A DNA stretch of 64,000 nucleotides. Origin: Scytonema hofmannii PCC 7110. GTDB taxonomy: Bacteria; Cyanobacteriota; Cyanobacteriia; Cyanobacteriales; Nostocaceae. Numbering within the stretch: position 1 is the first letter of the stretch; every line of letters begins with the position of its first letter. Of the stretch, positions 54,301 through 61,922 are shown piece after piece. A model generated the notes under the pieces. The model saw only the letters and a program-made list of their open reading frames with translations, ran no database searches and was not told where the DNA came from. The stretch is taken from contig NZ_KQ976356.1 of the NCBI RefSeq assembly GCF_000346485.2, positions 70,153-134,152 of the forward strand, given 5' to 3'. The position numbers and the translations under genes were made by a program.

Positions 54301-56672
54301 CTCAAATGATTCAAGATCCAGCATACCAGCAAGCCTGGGCAAACTGGGAGAAGCATTCACCTAAAGAACTGACCCAAACCCAAGCGAGTAAAAGTAAAGT
54401 CTATGGGTTATTTATGGAACCCCTGGGCGATTACGTCAATAGCAAGATTGTTCCGTTCCCATCCGTACAAAAACAAACTGCCACATCTATTAATATTAGC
54501 CCCGACTCCAAAGACGGGTTGGGAGCAGCACTTGCCAATGCCACTGCACTTGCTAAAGAACAAGGCAAGTTACAGAACGATTACCAAGTTTCAATTAATG
54601 ACAACCCGGTTGCAGCAGCCGGAAGGTATGGAATAGAAACCCATGCAGTCAAACCTGAAGGTGTAGCATATGCATCTGCCGAACACGCATTCAACCATCA
54701 AAAGCAACTTCATCCCTTAACGCCGGAGTACAAACTGATGGTACAAGTGCTTCAGGCGAAACTCGAACAGCATCCCCGGTTAGTTGATGCGATCTCAAAA
54801 CGAGGAGGAACGGAGTGGTTAGAAAACTGCACGGCAGTTGCTACAACGGGGGGAACCCCCGCAATGCACTGCCTCACCAACATAACCAACGCCCAGGATA
54901 AACAGTGGGAAGGCAAAGGTAAAGAATCGGCATTTATCCGCGCCCTTGCTGAAGCCTATATTAATGTAGTGGAAAAATCACAACAAGTAATCGTTTCAGC
55001 TTCCCCTGCTTCCCCATTACCAGAAGTTCAAAGTCAACCAATTAAAGTTATTAGCGGTGGGCAAACTGGCGCTGACATGGGAGGACTCCAAGGCGCGAAA
55101 GCATTAGGACTACCCACCGGAGGTACAGCCGCCGCCGGATGGATGACTGAGAATGGCGCGAATCCCAACTTGCAAGAATATGGGCTTGTCGAAGGGGAAA
55201 AAGGGAATACCACTGTTGAAACTTACAACAAGCGAACAGTCGAAAACATTCGCAATGCTGATGGTACTGCCATCTTTGGCGATGTCAATAGCCCTGGCAG
55301 TCGTTTCACAGTAAAAGCCGCCCAAAATATGGGTAAGCCAGTATTACAGGTACCGCTCGATACTGCACTCAACGCTCGTCCTACAGCTGCTCAATTATTG
55401 CGTGATTTCGTTGAAACAAATCACATTAAAGTTCTCAACGTTGCTGGTAACCGAGAAAGCAAAGCACCAGGACTGCAAGCTGCTGTTGCCGAAATCGTAC
55501 AAATAGGACTTGCTTACCAACAAAACCAAGACAAAAACAGCTACTTAAGTGATACAATTAATACCAAAGCAGTTGAAATCCTCGTCAGTAATGTAGATGT
55601 TACTTCACAGAAGGTTCAAACAACAAAAGAGGTTGCTCCCGGTATCAACTTCAACTCACGAGGAAATGACTCTCTAGGTGCTGTACTCACCAGCACGACA
55701 GTTAAATCTAAGCAGGTGGGAACTATCGAAGGGGAGTATCCTGTATCGTTCCGCGATAACAAAGCAATGCCAGCTGGTAACTACGGACCGGAAACCTACA
55801 CCCAATCAAAACCAGAAGGGCAGCCATTTTTATCGGCAGAACAAGCCTTTTACGCATATAAAGAAACTCTACCGTTAGGGGAACCCAGAGTTCAGTTAAT
55901 GGCTGAAATCTTGACAGCACGGTTTGAACAACATCCCAAACTTGTCGAGGCAGTCACAAAACGGGGAGGGGTCAAATGGCTGGAAAATTGCAGCTACAAA
56001 GTTAGCCCAGAAAATTCCAAAGCTAACTTCTGGGAGGGAGAAGGACTAAAATCACCATACATTCGTGCGATCGCACAAGCCTATACGAATGTGATGGAGA
56101 AAAATCGAGTTCAAGAGCGATCGCCCATCGAACCAATCGAACAAGTACTTAATGCTCCAGTCAGTAACCCCAAACAACAGGTTGGAGCAATGGAAGAAAT
56201 TATCGAGCGAATGAAGGCTAATACAGTCCAAAACCTTCAGGATTGGTATGTAGCTGCACAACAACTCGGTAAAAGTGAAAAATATCTCAATAGAATTCAG
56301 GAGGTAACTGAACTATATGTAAAGGAAAATATTAGCCTTGAAGATACTTTTACAGCGATGGAAAAAGACCTCAAGGCACTTGAACAAATTAACGAAATCA
56401 CAAGTCTTGCCCAACATATTGTTAAAACAATCGGGCAAGAAGATGTCAATGGCATCATGTCTGTAGAAACTCAAAAATATCAAATTGCTACCAAAGCTCA
56501 AGATAAAACTTACTTAATCAAGGACAAGGAAGACAATGTAATATTATATATTAGAGAAGGTAACACCCAAGTCAATAAAATAAATGATGAGATGGTACGA
56601 GACTTTAAATTCATAAGTTTTCGTATCAATAATTCACTTTATGAAGTTAAACAAGATTTAGTAGAGAGGTAA
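48312..56672 (+). CDS. giant polyvalent-type protein: RNA-polymerase-like, AlkB-like, NADAR and SLOG domains
   Basis: 2786 residues. Residues 188-191 FGKG in YRFGKGTLRP resemble the KG motif of the first double-psi barrel in RNA-dependent-type polymerases. DYDGD at 539-543 (RDYDGDCIGF) is the catalytic metal motif of the second barrel. Residues about 1660-1840 look like an AlkB-type Fe(II)/2-oxoglutarate dioxygenase: H1746 and D1748 (YHRDD), H1806 (NEHAAI), R1815. Two NADAR-like domains follow (about 2060-2225 with SAEHAF and WEGKG; about 2440-2600 with SAEQAF and WEGEG). Between them is a SLOG/YpsA-like domain (2244-2400, SGGQTGADMGG). About 1300-1560 holds two related unknown units. Such mixtures occur in polyvalent proteins of mobile elements that counter host defences. 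No Shine-Dalgarno precedes the ATG. Confidence 0.8.
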   Translation: MTIQAKHFDTRLNQWIHTDGNTNNADSLLKEELNNTLLEHFFPGVNFSFGHMDEKSTALQLKNHPEGHKLLLSSKTRLLYGPQECLDAIRQLCPDNKDRGAYGSIFLGSCKNAINRELNVLVVDDSNGDNGGVINNDQAYRLTGDCYGQISTKLYHELTGHHEGERYRVIQHRFGWTDRDGDDTKYRFGKGTLRPANLNQILNYQDPKNQTKIDLILPLSSFKGTDKDNPNGSTKPQIQPGLYRQNIWLGEKSQSELGKTAISQLLASFPNGLQDFTEQLELEAKKLKEAQDEPRQLAQLYCEKYEKRKAFLEEQATTLEEQAAEDPTVAEELETLRDRLTTDSFIYKLIKADLQGVGQLLETEKVQRELTRFVQNEWKEIAIGKTLAFERAMVIPSKDLQNGEICIPHYQDSEQVLNFRSPFLNSNGLCVSTNKMVEDILGPDGKPLAGAIAVSDETSDRIYNRLNKQLVSILPEAQGKNLQLEGIENYLDKNIGKLETKDKIEFINKFNEYIKELQSVGYQLELLPQESEQERQARDYDGDCIGFLAASKYPNLTAEALERNLPENAYDPTVKLKKQSFYQEDGSQPEFEEIAIHMSDGISVGVINNHLTSIEALESEITILKNFGSEKDQIEYVQAVDKHYEDLFETEAWAKSKGIEGKEVPDRYRGYMEEFVQTARQEPLNRETAFKAMSVNTKMYREMIASAAFQNQIAVDLFKSAKKPEMEIIRNNSRILHREVNYIRDKKKDVYVDSTIQPTGYSPVELLIAKTNQYFEKARLESRELVQFQDLFKGVEFSNHQRLQATLAKKEFDESFNRANQLSRQKETEKGPSANITLTNGDRVSVTNLLQYDSELIWRANKITLKLSEIPEEKRNSNRPHKYIVYAQINDETENGKPKFRALGTLAKEQENKLEEIGITLRQSVTSNKISFQPELSEGQIKLLYQKAYQAAEEFYNSVPSEQKLAMAAATWAVSTTRESSHEKGNDPQKKVSNFVFAAFPQEIIGQLNTLKFTEFSITGFNRSSEVFNESNPQNIRFNIAEDGKSIIEIQNQEGHYETFGNIEQNNARLPISTTANASIKKGEVYTVSVTTKVPGLPELTFKVGEVNKFGNTLRFNNEPVMLTIEKVNLIREDYSIYIQNGNKQEKLGNIDKESVKEGIVQGWLAEKPGNGQQLQLKIQAIATGQNAYAIAKTTNGHLFRINITNQRYKKQELHDQDFRETLVRAFDKKHVYIAKIGDQSLGVIGQHTEQVEAELSRGNVPKQWGRKEKSTVQKLIDAGIIRENQQRTTIPVQITSNESTAKISIHPETVQYPDRWIKRSQLLSSEQPVRREQEEKSHKILDKINERPTIMFQDREHKLVGLIGLAVDEKLAERTKNYLEKVGVSYEQLPASQTRLEAKKGMAVFMLDESTISNELKPTFIERAGGHIKSADTPSQSTPIIPEQTVYFYNPNQQYSSADGSQVETKEAIGLLVPAQDAIALNTWLESKGIDNNYFIEKNVGTFIISKDQIPEKLNEQLNTLLGEVINIGEIEGFERYEQLSAELNQKLETLSSLLPSNQTSEDSEYKQALKALPNRPRELYREETPVPIAPAKPLQEEKVLTDQFISTSVSQAQVVAKILNESQPNQQNSEEAQIHNQPISLPYSRQADQTKAIEILGKISSEKVEQLRQHLENYIKPVLESDKSNYAPGRQVAWVGAKWDLKDKDFKPGVRDDALMKLVKQVYPDADIVLVTYSEQPGAGINYHRDDSYAAIEARSINIGNSDWGYRAAKEQMIWTKEENTAATYQEFQLESGTVTRFNCKNEHAAINTEAGRWSINIWSIKNDLGKENSVRQKFENFLGSNQPFRAVINSNSDLTIKSDEWIPGGEIKVKRSYNSLKEATRNSSTVQSQPTIQELIAIGNQTTVRAQNSQIPDNPTISGKPVPMVYSLHMHGEPPKVQVSTTIDAMRGYGRVHTTRGVDYQKTYGIKEGDIAIAVGKNNEQVAFRVGKQYEITPQMIQDPAYQQAWANWEKHSPKELTQTQASKSKVYGLFMEPLGDYVNSKIVPFPSVQKQTATSINISPDSKDGLGAALANATALAKEQGKLQNDYQVSINDNPVAAAGRYGIETHAVKPEGVAYASAEHAFNHQKQLHPLTPEYKLMVQVLQAKLEQHPRLVDAISKRGGTEWLENCTAVATTGGTPAMHCLTNITNAQDKQWEGKGKESAFIRALAEAYINVVEKSQQVIVSASPASPLPEVQSQPIKVISGGQTGADMGGLQGAKALGLPTGGTAAAGWMTENGANPNLQEYGLVEGEKGNTTVETYNKRTVENIRNADGTAIFGDVNSPGSRFTVKAAQNMGKPVLQVPLDTALNARPTAAQLLRDFVETNHIKVLNVAGNRESKAPGLQAAVAEIVQIGLAYQQNQDKNSYLSDTINTKAVEILVSNVDVTSQKVQTTKEVAPGINFNSRGNDSLGAVLTSTTVKSKQVGTIEGEYPVSFRDNKAMPAGNYGPETYTQSKPEGQPFLSAEQAFYAYKETLPLGEPRVQLMAEILTARFEQHPKLVEAVTKRGGVKWLENCSYKVSPENSKANFWEGEGLKSPYIRAIAQAYTNVMEKNRVQERSPIEPIEQVLNAPVSNPKQQVGAMEEIIERMKANTVQNLQDWYVAAQQLGKSEKYLNRIQEVTELYVKENISLEDTFTAMEKDLKALEQINEITSLAQHIVKTIGQEDVNGIMSVETQKYQIATKAQDKTYLIKDKEDNVILYIREGNTQVNKINDEMVRDFKFISFRINNSLYEVKQDLVER

Positions 56673-56677
56673 CTCAA

Positions 56678-57505
56678 ATGAAAGATTTGGTTGAAAAATT
56701 AAGTGCAATTGAAGTAGAGGAAATGAGTATAGCTCAAAGAGCCGCCGTCGTTAGAGAAATAATGGATTATCTAAAAGTTACTGACGAGCAAATTGAAGAG
56801 TACGGAAAACGAGGAATCACTGAGGAAACTCAAACAGAAGCAGCTTCAGGTCTTAGCTCGGTAGTAGGTGAAGTAGCCAAAGTCGCGCAAGAAGAAGCAA
56901 AAGTAACCTCAGTAGAGATTGAACCTATTAGTTTTGTTGAGCAAGAGCATCAAAATCAATCCTCTACCAATGAGCTTAATCCAACTTTAGAAAAAACATT
57001 TGAACCAGAAATTTTAAATAGCTCATCTAATAAAAATGATGATATTACTAATAATAGTGCAGAGAAAACTATAGAGAATAAAGAACAATCGCTTGTAACC
57101 GATCCCCAGATTCAGCAATTTGTAATTCCGATAATTCTAGATAGGATAAACACCTTTGGTAAGCAAGATAAAGAGTCCCAAAAGATTGTTTATCAAGGAG
57201 AAGAGTATACAGCTAGTTTCAAACTAGAAAAAGATACCCAAACCCTAAGTCTAGATAGAAATTCTCCCAAATTAGAGGAGAGTCAAGAGGCGCTATTGGC
57301 ATCAAAAGATAATAGCTCTAAAGAATATTCTATTATTGTCAATAACCTCACGCAAGAAGAATTTGAACGTTTTAAAGCTCTATTTCAAAGCCAGTCACGC
57401 GGGCAGATTTCTCAACTTGAGAGAACTAGTGTAGAACAACAAGCCTACAGAGAGCAGAGTCAACAACAAATACAAAATAAGGAGTCGGGTAGCGAACTCG
57501 ATTAG
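56678..57505 (+). CDS. hypothetical partner of the giant protein
   Basis: 275 residues, mostly hydrophilic. Residues 1-50 are helical (MKDLVEKLSAIEVEEMSIAQ...EIMDYLKVTDEQIEEYG). The middle is Glu/Asn/Ser-rich and probably disordered. Residues 150-240 form a small folded-looking region (IVYQGEEYTASFKLEKDTQT), and the end is Gln-rich. It starts 5 bases after the stop of the giant gene with GAGAGGTAACTC in front of the ATG, so the two are cotranscribed. Function unknown; an accessory subunit is a reasonable guess. Confidence 0.7.
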   Translation: MKDLVEKLSAIEVEEMSIAQRAAVVREIMDYLKVTDEQIEEYGKRGITEETQTEAASGLSSVVGEVAKVAQEEAKVTSVEIEPISFVEQEHQNQSSTNELNPTLEKTFEPEILNSSSNKNDDITNNSAEKTIENKEQSLVTDPQIQQFVIPIILDRINTFGKQDKESQKIVYQGEEYTASFKLEKDTQTLSLDRNSPKLEESQEALLASKDNSSKEYSIIVNNLTQEEFERFKALFQSQSRGQISQLERTSVEQQAYREQSQQQIQNKESGSELD

Positions 57506-57510
57506 ATGGA

Positions 57511-57698
57511 AGAATTCAGAATTCAGGATTCGGAATTCAGGATCTATCAATTTAAGGGTTATCCCGCCACCTAGAAGCACTACTCTATTAAAATTTTGTG
57601 CGGAACTTAAACCCTTTAATTCAATTCTGATTTATGACTCCTAAATTCTTATTAAATTCTGCTTAGACCTTCTGAATACTGAATTCTGAGTTTTGACT
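57511..57698. repeat. dispersed GAATTCAG-bounded repeat, copy E
   Basis: AGAATTCAGAATTCAGGATTC at the left and CTGAATACTGAATTCTGAG at the right in inverted sense; a diverged interior. Confidence 0.6.
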
Positions 57699-57706
57699 AC
57701 TTATCA

Positions 57707-57952
57707 TTAAATTAGCTTCATCCAGACTCCATATAAAAAGGATAAAAAACCGAGTAATAGCCGTTTGTAAAAACCAATTGGAGTCTTGGGACAAACAACG
57801 ATCGCTACCGCAAAATAATAAAGCGAATCAGCAAAATCAAAAAGACTTGTCGGGCTAAGTGGAAATCTACCTAGCCCGACAAATATTAATAGCCCTGTCA
57901 ATGCCCAAACGACTATTTTTTCTATCCATTCAAGAATTTTGTCACCCTTCAT
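57707..57952 (-). CDS. small membrane protein
   Basis: 81 residues with about three hydrophobic segments: KIVVWALTGLLIFVGLG, FADSLYYFAVAIVVCP and FYKRLLLGFLSFLYGVW. No cleavable signal. Conserved small membrane proteins of this size occur on cyanobacterial plasmids, but I cannot assign a family. Confidence 0.6.
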   Translation of the reverse strand: MKGDKILEWIEKIVVWALTGLLIFVGLGRFPLSPTSLFDFADSLYYFAVAIVVCPKTPIGFYKRLLLGFLSFLYGVWMKLI

Positions 57953-58204
57953 AAAAATTTATCTTTTGCTCCATAGTTTTACTTAGAAATATTAAAACCA
58001 AAATCTACAGTAAAAATCACGCCGCAACCTAAATCCTTCACGATAAATATAAAAACTAGCTAGTATTTTAAATTTTCTTTAAATATAAAATACTAGTTAA
58101 TTTGTCAGCCTAATATGTGGGAACCGTAAAGAATACAAACGTTCCAAAAGTTAAATGTTATAAGTATGATTACGAATTACTAAGACAAATTAAGGACGAT
58201 CAAA

Positions 58205-58999
58205 ATGATTAGTATTTTCATCATTGAGAACGACAATATGTCTAGAATTGGTGCAACCGCCATCTTGTCTGAAAATCAGAAATTTCAGGTATGTGGAGCA
58301 AAATACGGAAAAGAGGGATTAGACATAATCGCATCTCAAAAGCCAGATGTAGTAGTTATCAATATTGACCTACCTGATATGTGTGGAATAGAGGCAATTA
58401 GCGCCATCAAGCATATTCATGAGTCAGCAAGAATCGTGGTCATGACTGCCAATAGCGATCGCGACTCGATTAAGGCTGCAATTGCCAACGGTGCAGACTG
58501 CTACTACTGTAAAAACAATCCCAAAGAAGAGGTAGGAGAAAGATTCCTCGAAGCGATATTTGCCGCATACAACAATGAATCATGGATTGACCCAACTATC
58601 AACCGTATCTTAATCGATAGTTTTAGGTCGAAAGAGACAGAAGAGAAGCAGATTAGCCTGTTAAGCGAATTTTCTGATAAGGAACTAACAGCCCTCAAAC
58701 TAGTTGCTAGTGGGATGAAGAATGATGAAGTCGCTAACGTCATGTATGTTTCAGAAGGTACGGTTAGGTCATACCTGCACAATTCATTTATCAAATTAGG
58801 AGTCAATGACAGACTCAATGCCATTCGCGAGGGTATCCGTCTGGGCATCTTAACTTTCGCAGATATGAAAATTGAGCAAGAGGCTACCTACAGAAGCAGG
58901 AAAACCAGAAGCAGCAAGAATGACCAAAAAAATCAAAACCGTCAAGCTCAAAAGGATCAAGACAAAAGTTATCAGAGTTACAGGGGGTGGGCTGCTTAG
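58205..58999 (+). CDS. LuxR/NarL-type response regulator with a non-canonical receiver
   Basis: 264 residues. The receiver (1-125) has the acidic start IFIIENDN and the usual PDVVVINIDLPDMCG loop, but the residue four before the Pro, where the phosphoacceptor Asp should be, is Asn53. The later Lys (CYYCKNNPKEE) is kept. A LuxR-type helix-turn-helix follows (FSDKELTALKLVASGMKNDE, VSEGTVRSYLHNSFIKLGV). The end is Lys/Gln/Asn-rich. It may work without phosphorylation, for example by ligand or partner binding. GGACGATCAAA precedes the ATG. No histidine kinase gene is nearby. Confidence 0.85.
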   Translation: MISIFIIENDNMSRIGATAILSENQKFQVCGAKYGKEGLDIIASQKPDVVVINIDLPDMCGIEAISAIKHIHESARIVVMTANSDRDSIKAAIANGADCYYCKNNPKEEVGERFLEAIFAAYNNESWIDPTINRILIDSFRSKETEEKQISLLSEFSDKELTALKLVASGMKNDEVANVMYVSEGTVRSYLHNSFIKLGVNDRLNAIREGIRLGILTFADMKIEQEATYRSRKTRSSKNDQKNQNRQAQKDQDKSYQSYRGWAA

Positions 59000-59059
59000 T
59001 AGGTTCAAAGTAACTTAAAATCAGACCAATTCTGCCCAATTTTTAGAATCTTACCTTCG

Positions 59060-59126
59060 TGCTCTTTGCGTCTTTGCGGTTTAAAAATATTTTTTGAGTC
59101 GTGAAGACACAAAGAGCACAAAGAAA
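59060..59126. repeat. pair of AACCGCAGAG-type repeats
   Basis: GCTCTTTGCGTCTTTGCGGT and, 30 bases on, GACACAAAGAGCACAAAGAA in the opposite sense; together an imperfect inverted repeat. Confidence 0.5.
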
Positions 59127-59175
59127 ATAAGGATTTTTCAACTATCACCTTGATGAAGCTAGCTGCCTAGTATAG

Positions 59176-59799
59176 TTAATTAACCAGAATTGTGCAACCT
59201 TCGTCTTTTTTCTGACGACAAGTCTTAATAATAGGAGCGTTCTTCTGATAAATTTTACGAGCTAGTTGGCCTTCCTGAGACTTAGCCCAACTCAATAGAT
59301 TTTGGTCTTCAGGCTTCAAAAGCAGAGTTTGGGCAACAGCTTGAGAAGAAGTACTATCAGCAACAGTCTTGTAAGTGAAGATGCCAATCCCAGTTCCCAA
59401 AGCCAGAACAAAACCCAACACGCCCCCAATTTGAGCCAACTTCCAATTGTTAAGACCAAATCCTAGTTGAGGTAAAGCCCCTCCATTACCGCCAGTTTTC
59501 TTGATCAACTCTTTCGCCGCTTCAGCGATCGCAGTCTTTTGTTGCTGGATAGCTACACTGGAAGCATCCCTAAGCTTATCGTCCACCATATCAGTCCATT
59601 TGTTGACAATGACATCAAGCCTACCCGGTAATTTCTGTAAGACAGTTTGGGTAGTACCCAACTCAGCATAAAGGTTAAACAAAGGGTCATCACGTCGAAT
59701 ACCCAGTTGAAGCACATAGTCAGTAATTTCTGCTTTTTTAGCTTCGTCAAGGTTTGAAAAAACCTTTTCAACATTTTTTGCAACATCATTATTAGCCAT
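59176..59799 (-). CDS. membrane protein with a long cytoplasmic helical region
   Basis: 207 residues. Residues 1-110 are helical and charged, with LGIRRDDPLFNLYAELGTTQ and a coiled-coil-like stretch. One membrane helix follows (LAQIGGVLGFVLALGTGIGIFTY), then a short outer part with two Cys. It resembles a family I remember from cyanobacterial plasmids next to ParA-like NTPases. It lies 48 bases after the NTPase gene at 59848. Likely a membrane anchor for that protein. Confidence 0.68.
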   Translation of the reverse strand: MANNDVAKNVEKVFSNLDEAKKAEITDYVLQLGIRRDDPLFNLYAELGTTQTVLQKLPGRLDVIVNKWTDMVDDKLRDASSVAIQQQKTAIAEAAKELIKKTGGNGGALPQLGFGLNNWKLAQIGGVLGFVLALGTGIGIFTYKTVADSTSSQAVAQTLLLKPEDQNLLSWAKSQEGQLARKIYQKNAPIIKTCRQKKDEGCTILVN

Positions 59800-59847
59800 A
59801 AGTCAATAACAATCTCAAATCTCGTTTTAGTATAAAAACATACCTTA

Positions 59848-60723
59848 TTACCATTTCTCTGGTTCGGGTTCGTCAGGAGAAAAAGACTGCTGGTTAGAAG
59901 AGTTGGTTTGAACTGGAGGTTCTGAAACACCAACAGAAACTTCAGTAGAAACTGGAAGTATATCTGAAGCTGAAGAAGGTTCTAACTGTTTGGAATGAAG
60001 CTGTTTCACATTCAAGCCAAGATAATTAGAAGCAGTGTCGTTAGAAGTAATAGAAGTTAAAAAATCCTCCATCCAGTTAAATACAATCGAACGGTAAATA
60101 ACATTAAGAGGAGATTCGGGTAACACAGCTTTAGAGTAGGACAAAGCTGCATCTTCAACTTGTTGATAGCACTGGCTGTGTAAATTAGACAAGACTAATT
60201 CCAACCCATTTAGTTTTTTGATTTTGGCTTGAAGTTGGCTGCCATCATAATAGGGAAATTGGTCGCCAAAATAGTGATTCTTGGCGATCGCATAATCAAC
60301 TTGGTTATCAAAATAGTCACACAATTCCTGTAAATAATCTTCAACGCAGTCCTTACGGTGGGATATGGGGTGGAGAAAAGTAACACGATATCCCAAACAG
60401 TTAAGATTTTCTATTAGGGAAACATCTTTCTCAAAAGCTTTAAATTCAGGAAGGTTTTGACCTGGCATATCAGTCAAAACCACTTCAGTCTTTGGGAACA
60501 TATCTAAGTCAAGTAACAGCCTATCAGAATCACCCCTAGAAAAACCCAAATGGTCAATTTTAAAATCTTCTGTCTGATACATTGAAAGCTTGTTACGATG
60601 TCCGTGATAAAAAGCCCGCACGTTAAGTTTATTTTTGGCATACAGATCGAGTAAGAGTCGAGAAGTAGTGGACTTACCAACGCGAGCATCCCCGACTATA
60701 ATTACAAAACGCTTTCTCAACAT
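59848..60723 (-). CDS. P-loop NTPase related to ParA/MinD
   Basis: 291 residues. Walker A is VIIVGDARVGKSTTSRLLLD near the start, with TEVVLTDMPGQNLPEF as the likely Walker B region. The plan parallels the NTPase at 60984 (hydrolysis region, then a CxDYxxxKNHYFGDQFPYYD-like segment), so the two are distant paralogues. The C-terminal 80 residues are Ser/Pro/Glu-rich. Probably a regulatory ATPase acting with the membrane protein downstream. Confidence 0.75.
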   Translation of the reverse strand: MLRKRFVIIVGDARVGKSTTSRLLLDLYAKNKLNVRAFYHGHRNKLSMYQTEDFKIDHLGFSRGDSDRLLLDLDMFPKTEVVLTDMPGQNLPEFKAFEKDVSLIENLNCLGYRVTFLHPISHRKDCVEDYLQELCDYFDNQVDYAIAKNHYFGDQFPYYDGSQLQAKIKKLNGLELVLSNLHSQCYQQVEDAALSYSKAVLPESPLNVIYRSIVFNWMEDFLTSITSNDTASNYLGLNVKQLHSKQLEPSSASDILPVSTEVSVGVSEPPVQTNSSNQQSFSPDEPEPEKW

Positions 60724-60730
60724 TTAAGGA

Positions 60731-60979
60731 GAATCCAGAAGTCAGAACTCAGAATATGGCTGACGCCACGCTGCGCTATCAGAATGGTCTTTTGAATGAA
60801 TTCAGTGGATTAGTGAAAAGTATAAATTTTTGCTTTTCTTATGGATAAATTAGGGAAGCAACGCCTTGCTCTAGTTACCACCAGTTACAGCAACTACAGA
60901 AAATTTTGTTATCCAATTCAACATCCAGGAAGCTCAAATTCATTCTGAATTCTGACTCCTGAATTCAGAATTCTTTCTT
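60731..60979. repeat. dispersed GAATTCAG-bounded repeat, copy F
   Basis: Closest relative of copy A: same left end GAATCCAGAAG, the ATGGCTGACGCCACGCTGCG block, GTATAAA...GGATAAAT, and inverted GAATTCTGACTCCTGAATTC at the right. Confidence 0.65.
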
Positions 60980-60983
60980 AAAC

Positions 60984-61853
60984 CTAAGCAGCTTCAGATT
61001 CCTGCTCTTTTCTACGTTTTTCAGTTGCTTCAGCCATCTGTTGATAAATACCCGGAGTTGATTGACTATCAAGATTGAATAAATTAGAGAGAGGTTTAAC
61101 CTTTTCCTCAAATTCAGACAACCAAAATTTAACTCTTGCTTTAATGACAATATTGGTATCGGGATGGGTCTGTGCATCAGCAAATGTTAAGCCATGAACA
61201 TCAATAAAGTCATAAGGTTTGTAAAACAAATCGGGCATAACAATTTCATTTAATATACCCTGATGTTCTTGACGGAATTTAGAGTCATTATAACGTTCAA
61301 ACTTTTGTTCCTCACCATGAAACAGATTTTTTACAACAACATAGTCAACTTGGTCTTGACAACATTGATACAACTTTTCCAGTACATTGATTGAGTCAAG
61401 CACCCTACTGATAACTGAAACCATAGTGACTCGACAACCAATATCTTTTAACATTTCAAAAAAGGCTAGTTCTTTCACGAACTCTTCAAAAAAACCACCA
61501 GATTGGGCTGGTAAATCCAACAAGAAAGTTGCATAATCTTGCTTCTTTTCTATTGTAATAAGTAATTCATCAGCGCCACCCCTACGAAAGATATCTATAT
61601 AGTCAACTAATGGACCATATTTCTTTCCAAAATGTCTTGCCATTTGAGGATTTCGCTGATCGGCTTCATAAGCAAGACATTTGATGTCTTTATCCACATA
61701 AAGCTGTAACAAACCTCGTGCAAAGGTACTTTTACCAACTCCCCCTTTATCGCCCGTAACAATTACTAAACGTCTTTGAGCTTTATCATCAGTATTAGCT
61801 GGAGCATTATTGTTATCAGACATAACTTTATTAGCCTTATTATTCCTACTACG
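60984..61853 (-). CDS. ParA-like ATPase
   Basis: From the ATG at 61853 (MSRSRNNKANKVMSDNNNAP) the product is about 289 residues; an upstream ATG at 61880 would add nine. RRLVIVTGDKGGVGKSTFAR is a deviant Walker A with both lysines, and YATFLLDLPAQSGGFFEEF is Walker B. KCLAYEADQRNPQMARHF fills the position of Walker A'. The C-terminal half differs from partition ParA, and no ParB gene follows. It shares its plan with the neighbouring NTPase, which suggests duplication. A transfer or positioning role is possible. Confidence 0.78.
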   Translation of the reverse strand, partial: RSRNNKANKVMSDNNNAPANTDDKAQRRLVIVTGDKGGVGKSTFARGLLQLYVDKDIKCLAYEADQRNPQMARHFGKKYGPLVDYIDIFRRGGADELLITIEKKQDYATFLLDLPAQSGGFFEEFVKELAFFEMLKDIGCRVTMVSVISRVLDSINVLEKLYQCCQDQVDYVVVKNLFHGEEQKFERYNDSKFRQEHQGILNEIVMPDLFYKPYDFIDVHGLTFADAQTHPDTNIVIKARVKFWLSEFEEKVKPLSNLFNLDSQSTPGIYQQMAEATEKRRKEQESEAA

Positions 61854-61922
61854 AGACATAAGAACCTTTTGCAAAGTCAATACACTTTGCTAGTAAAATG
61901 AGATTTTCAAATGGATAGAATG

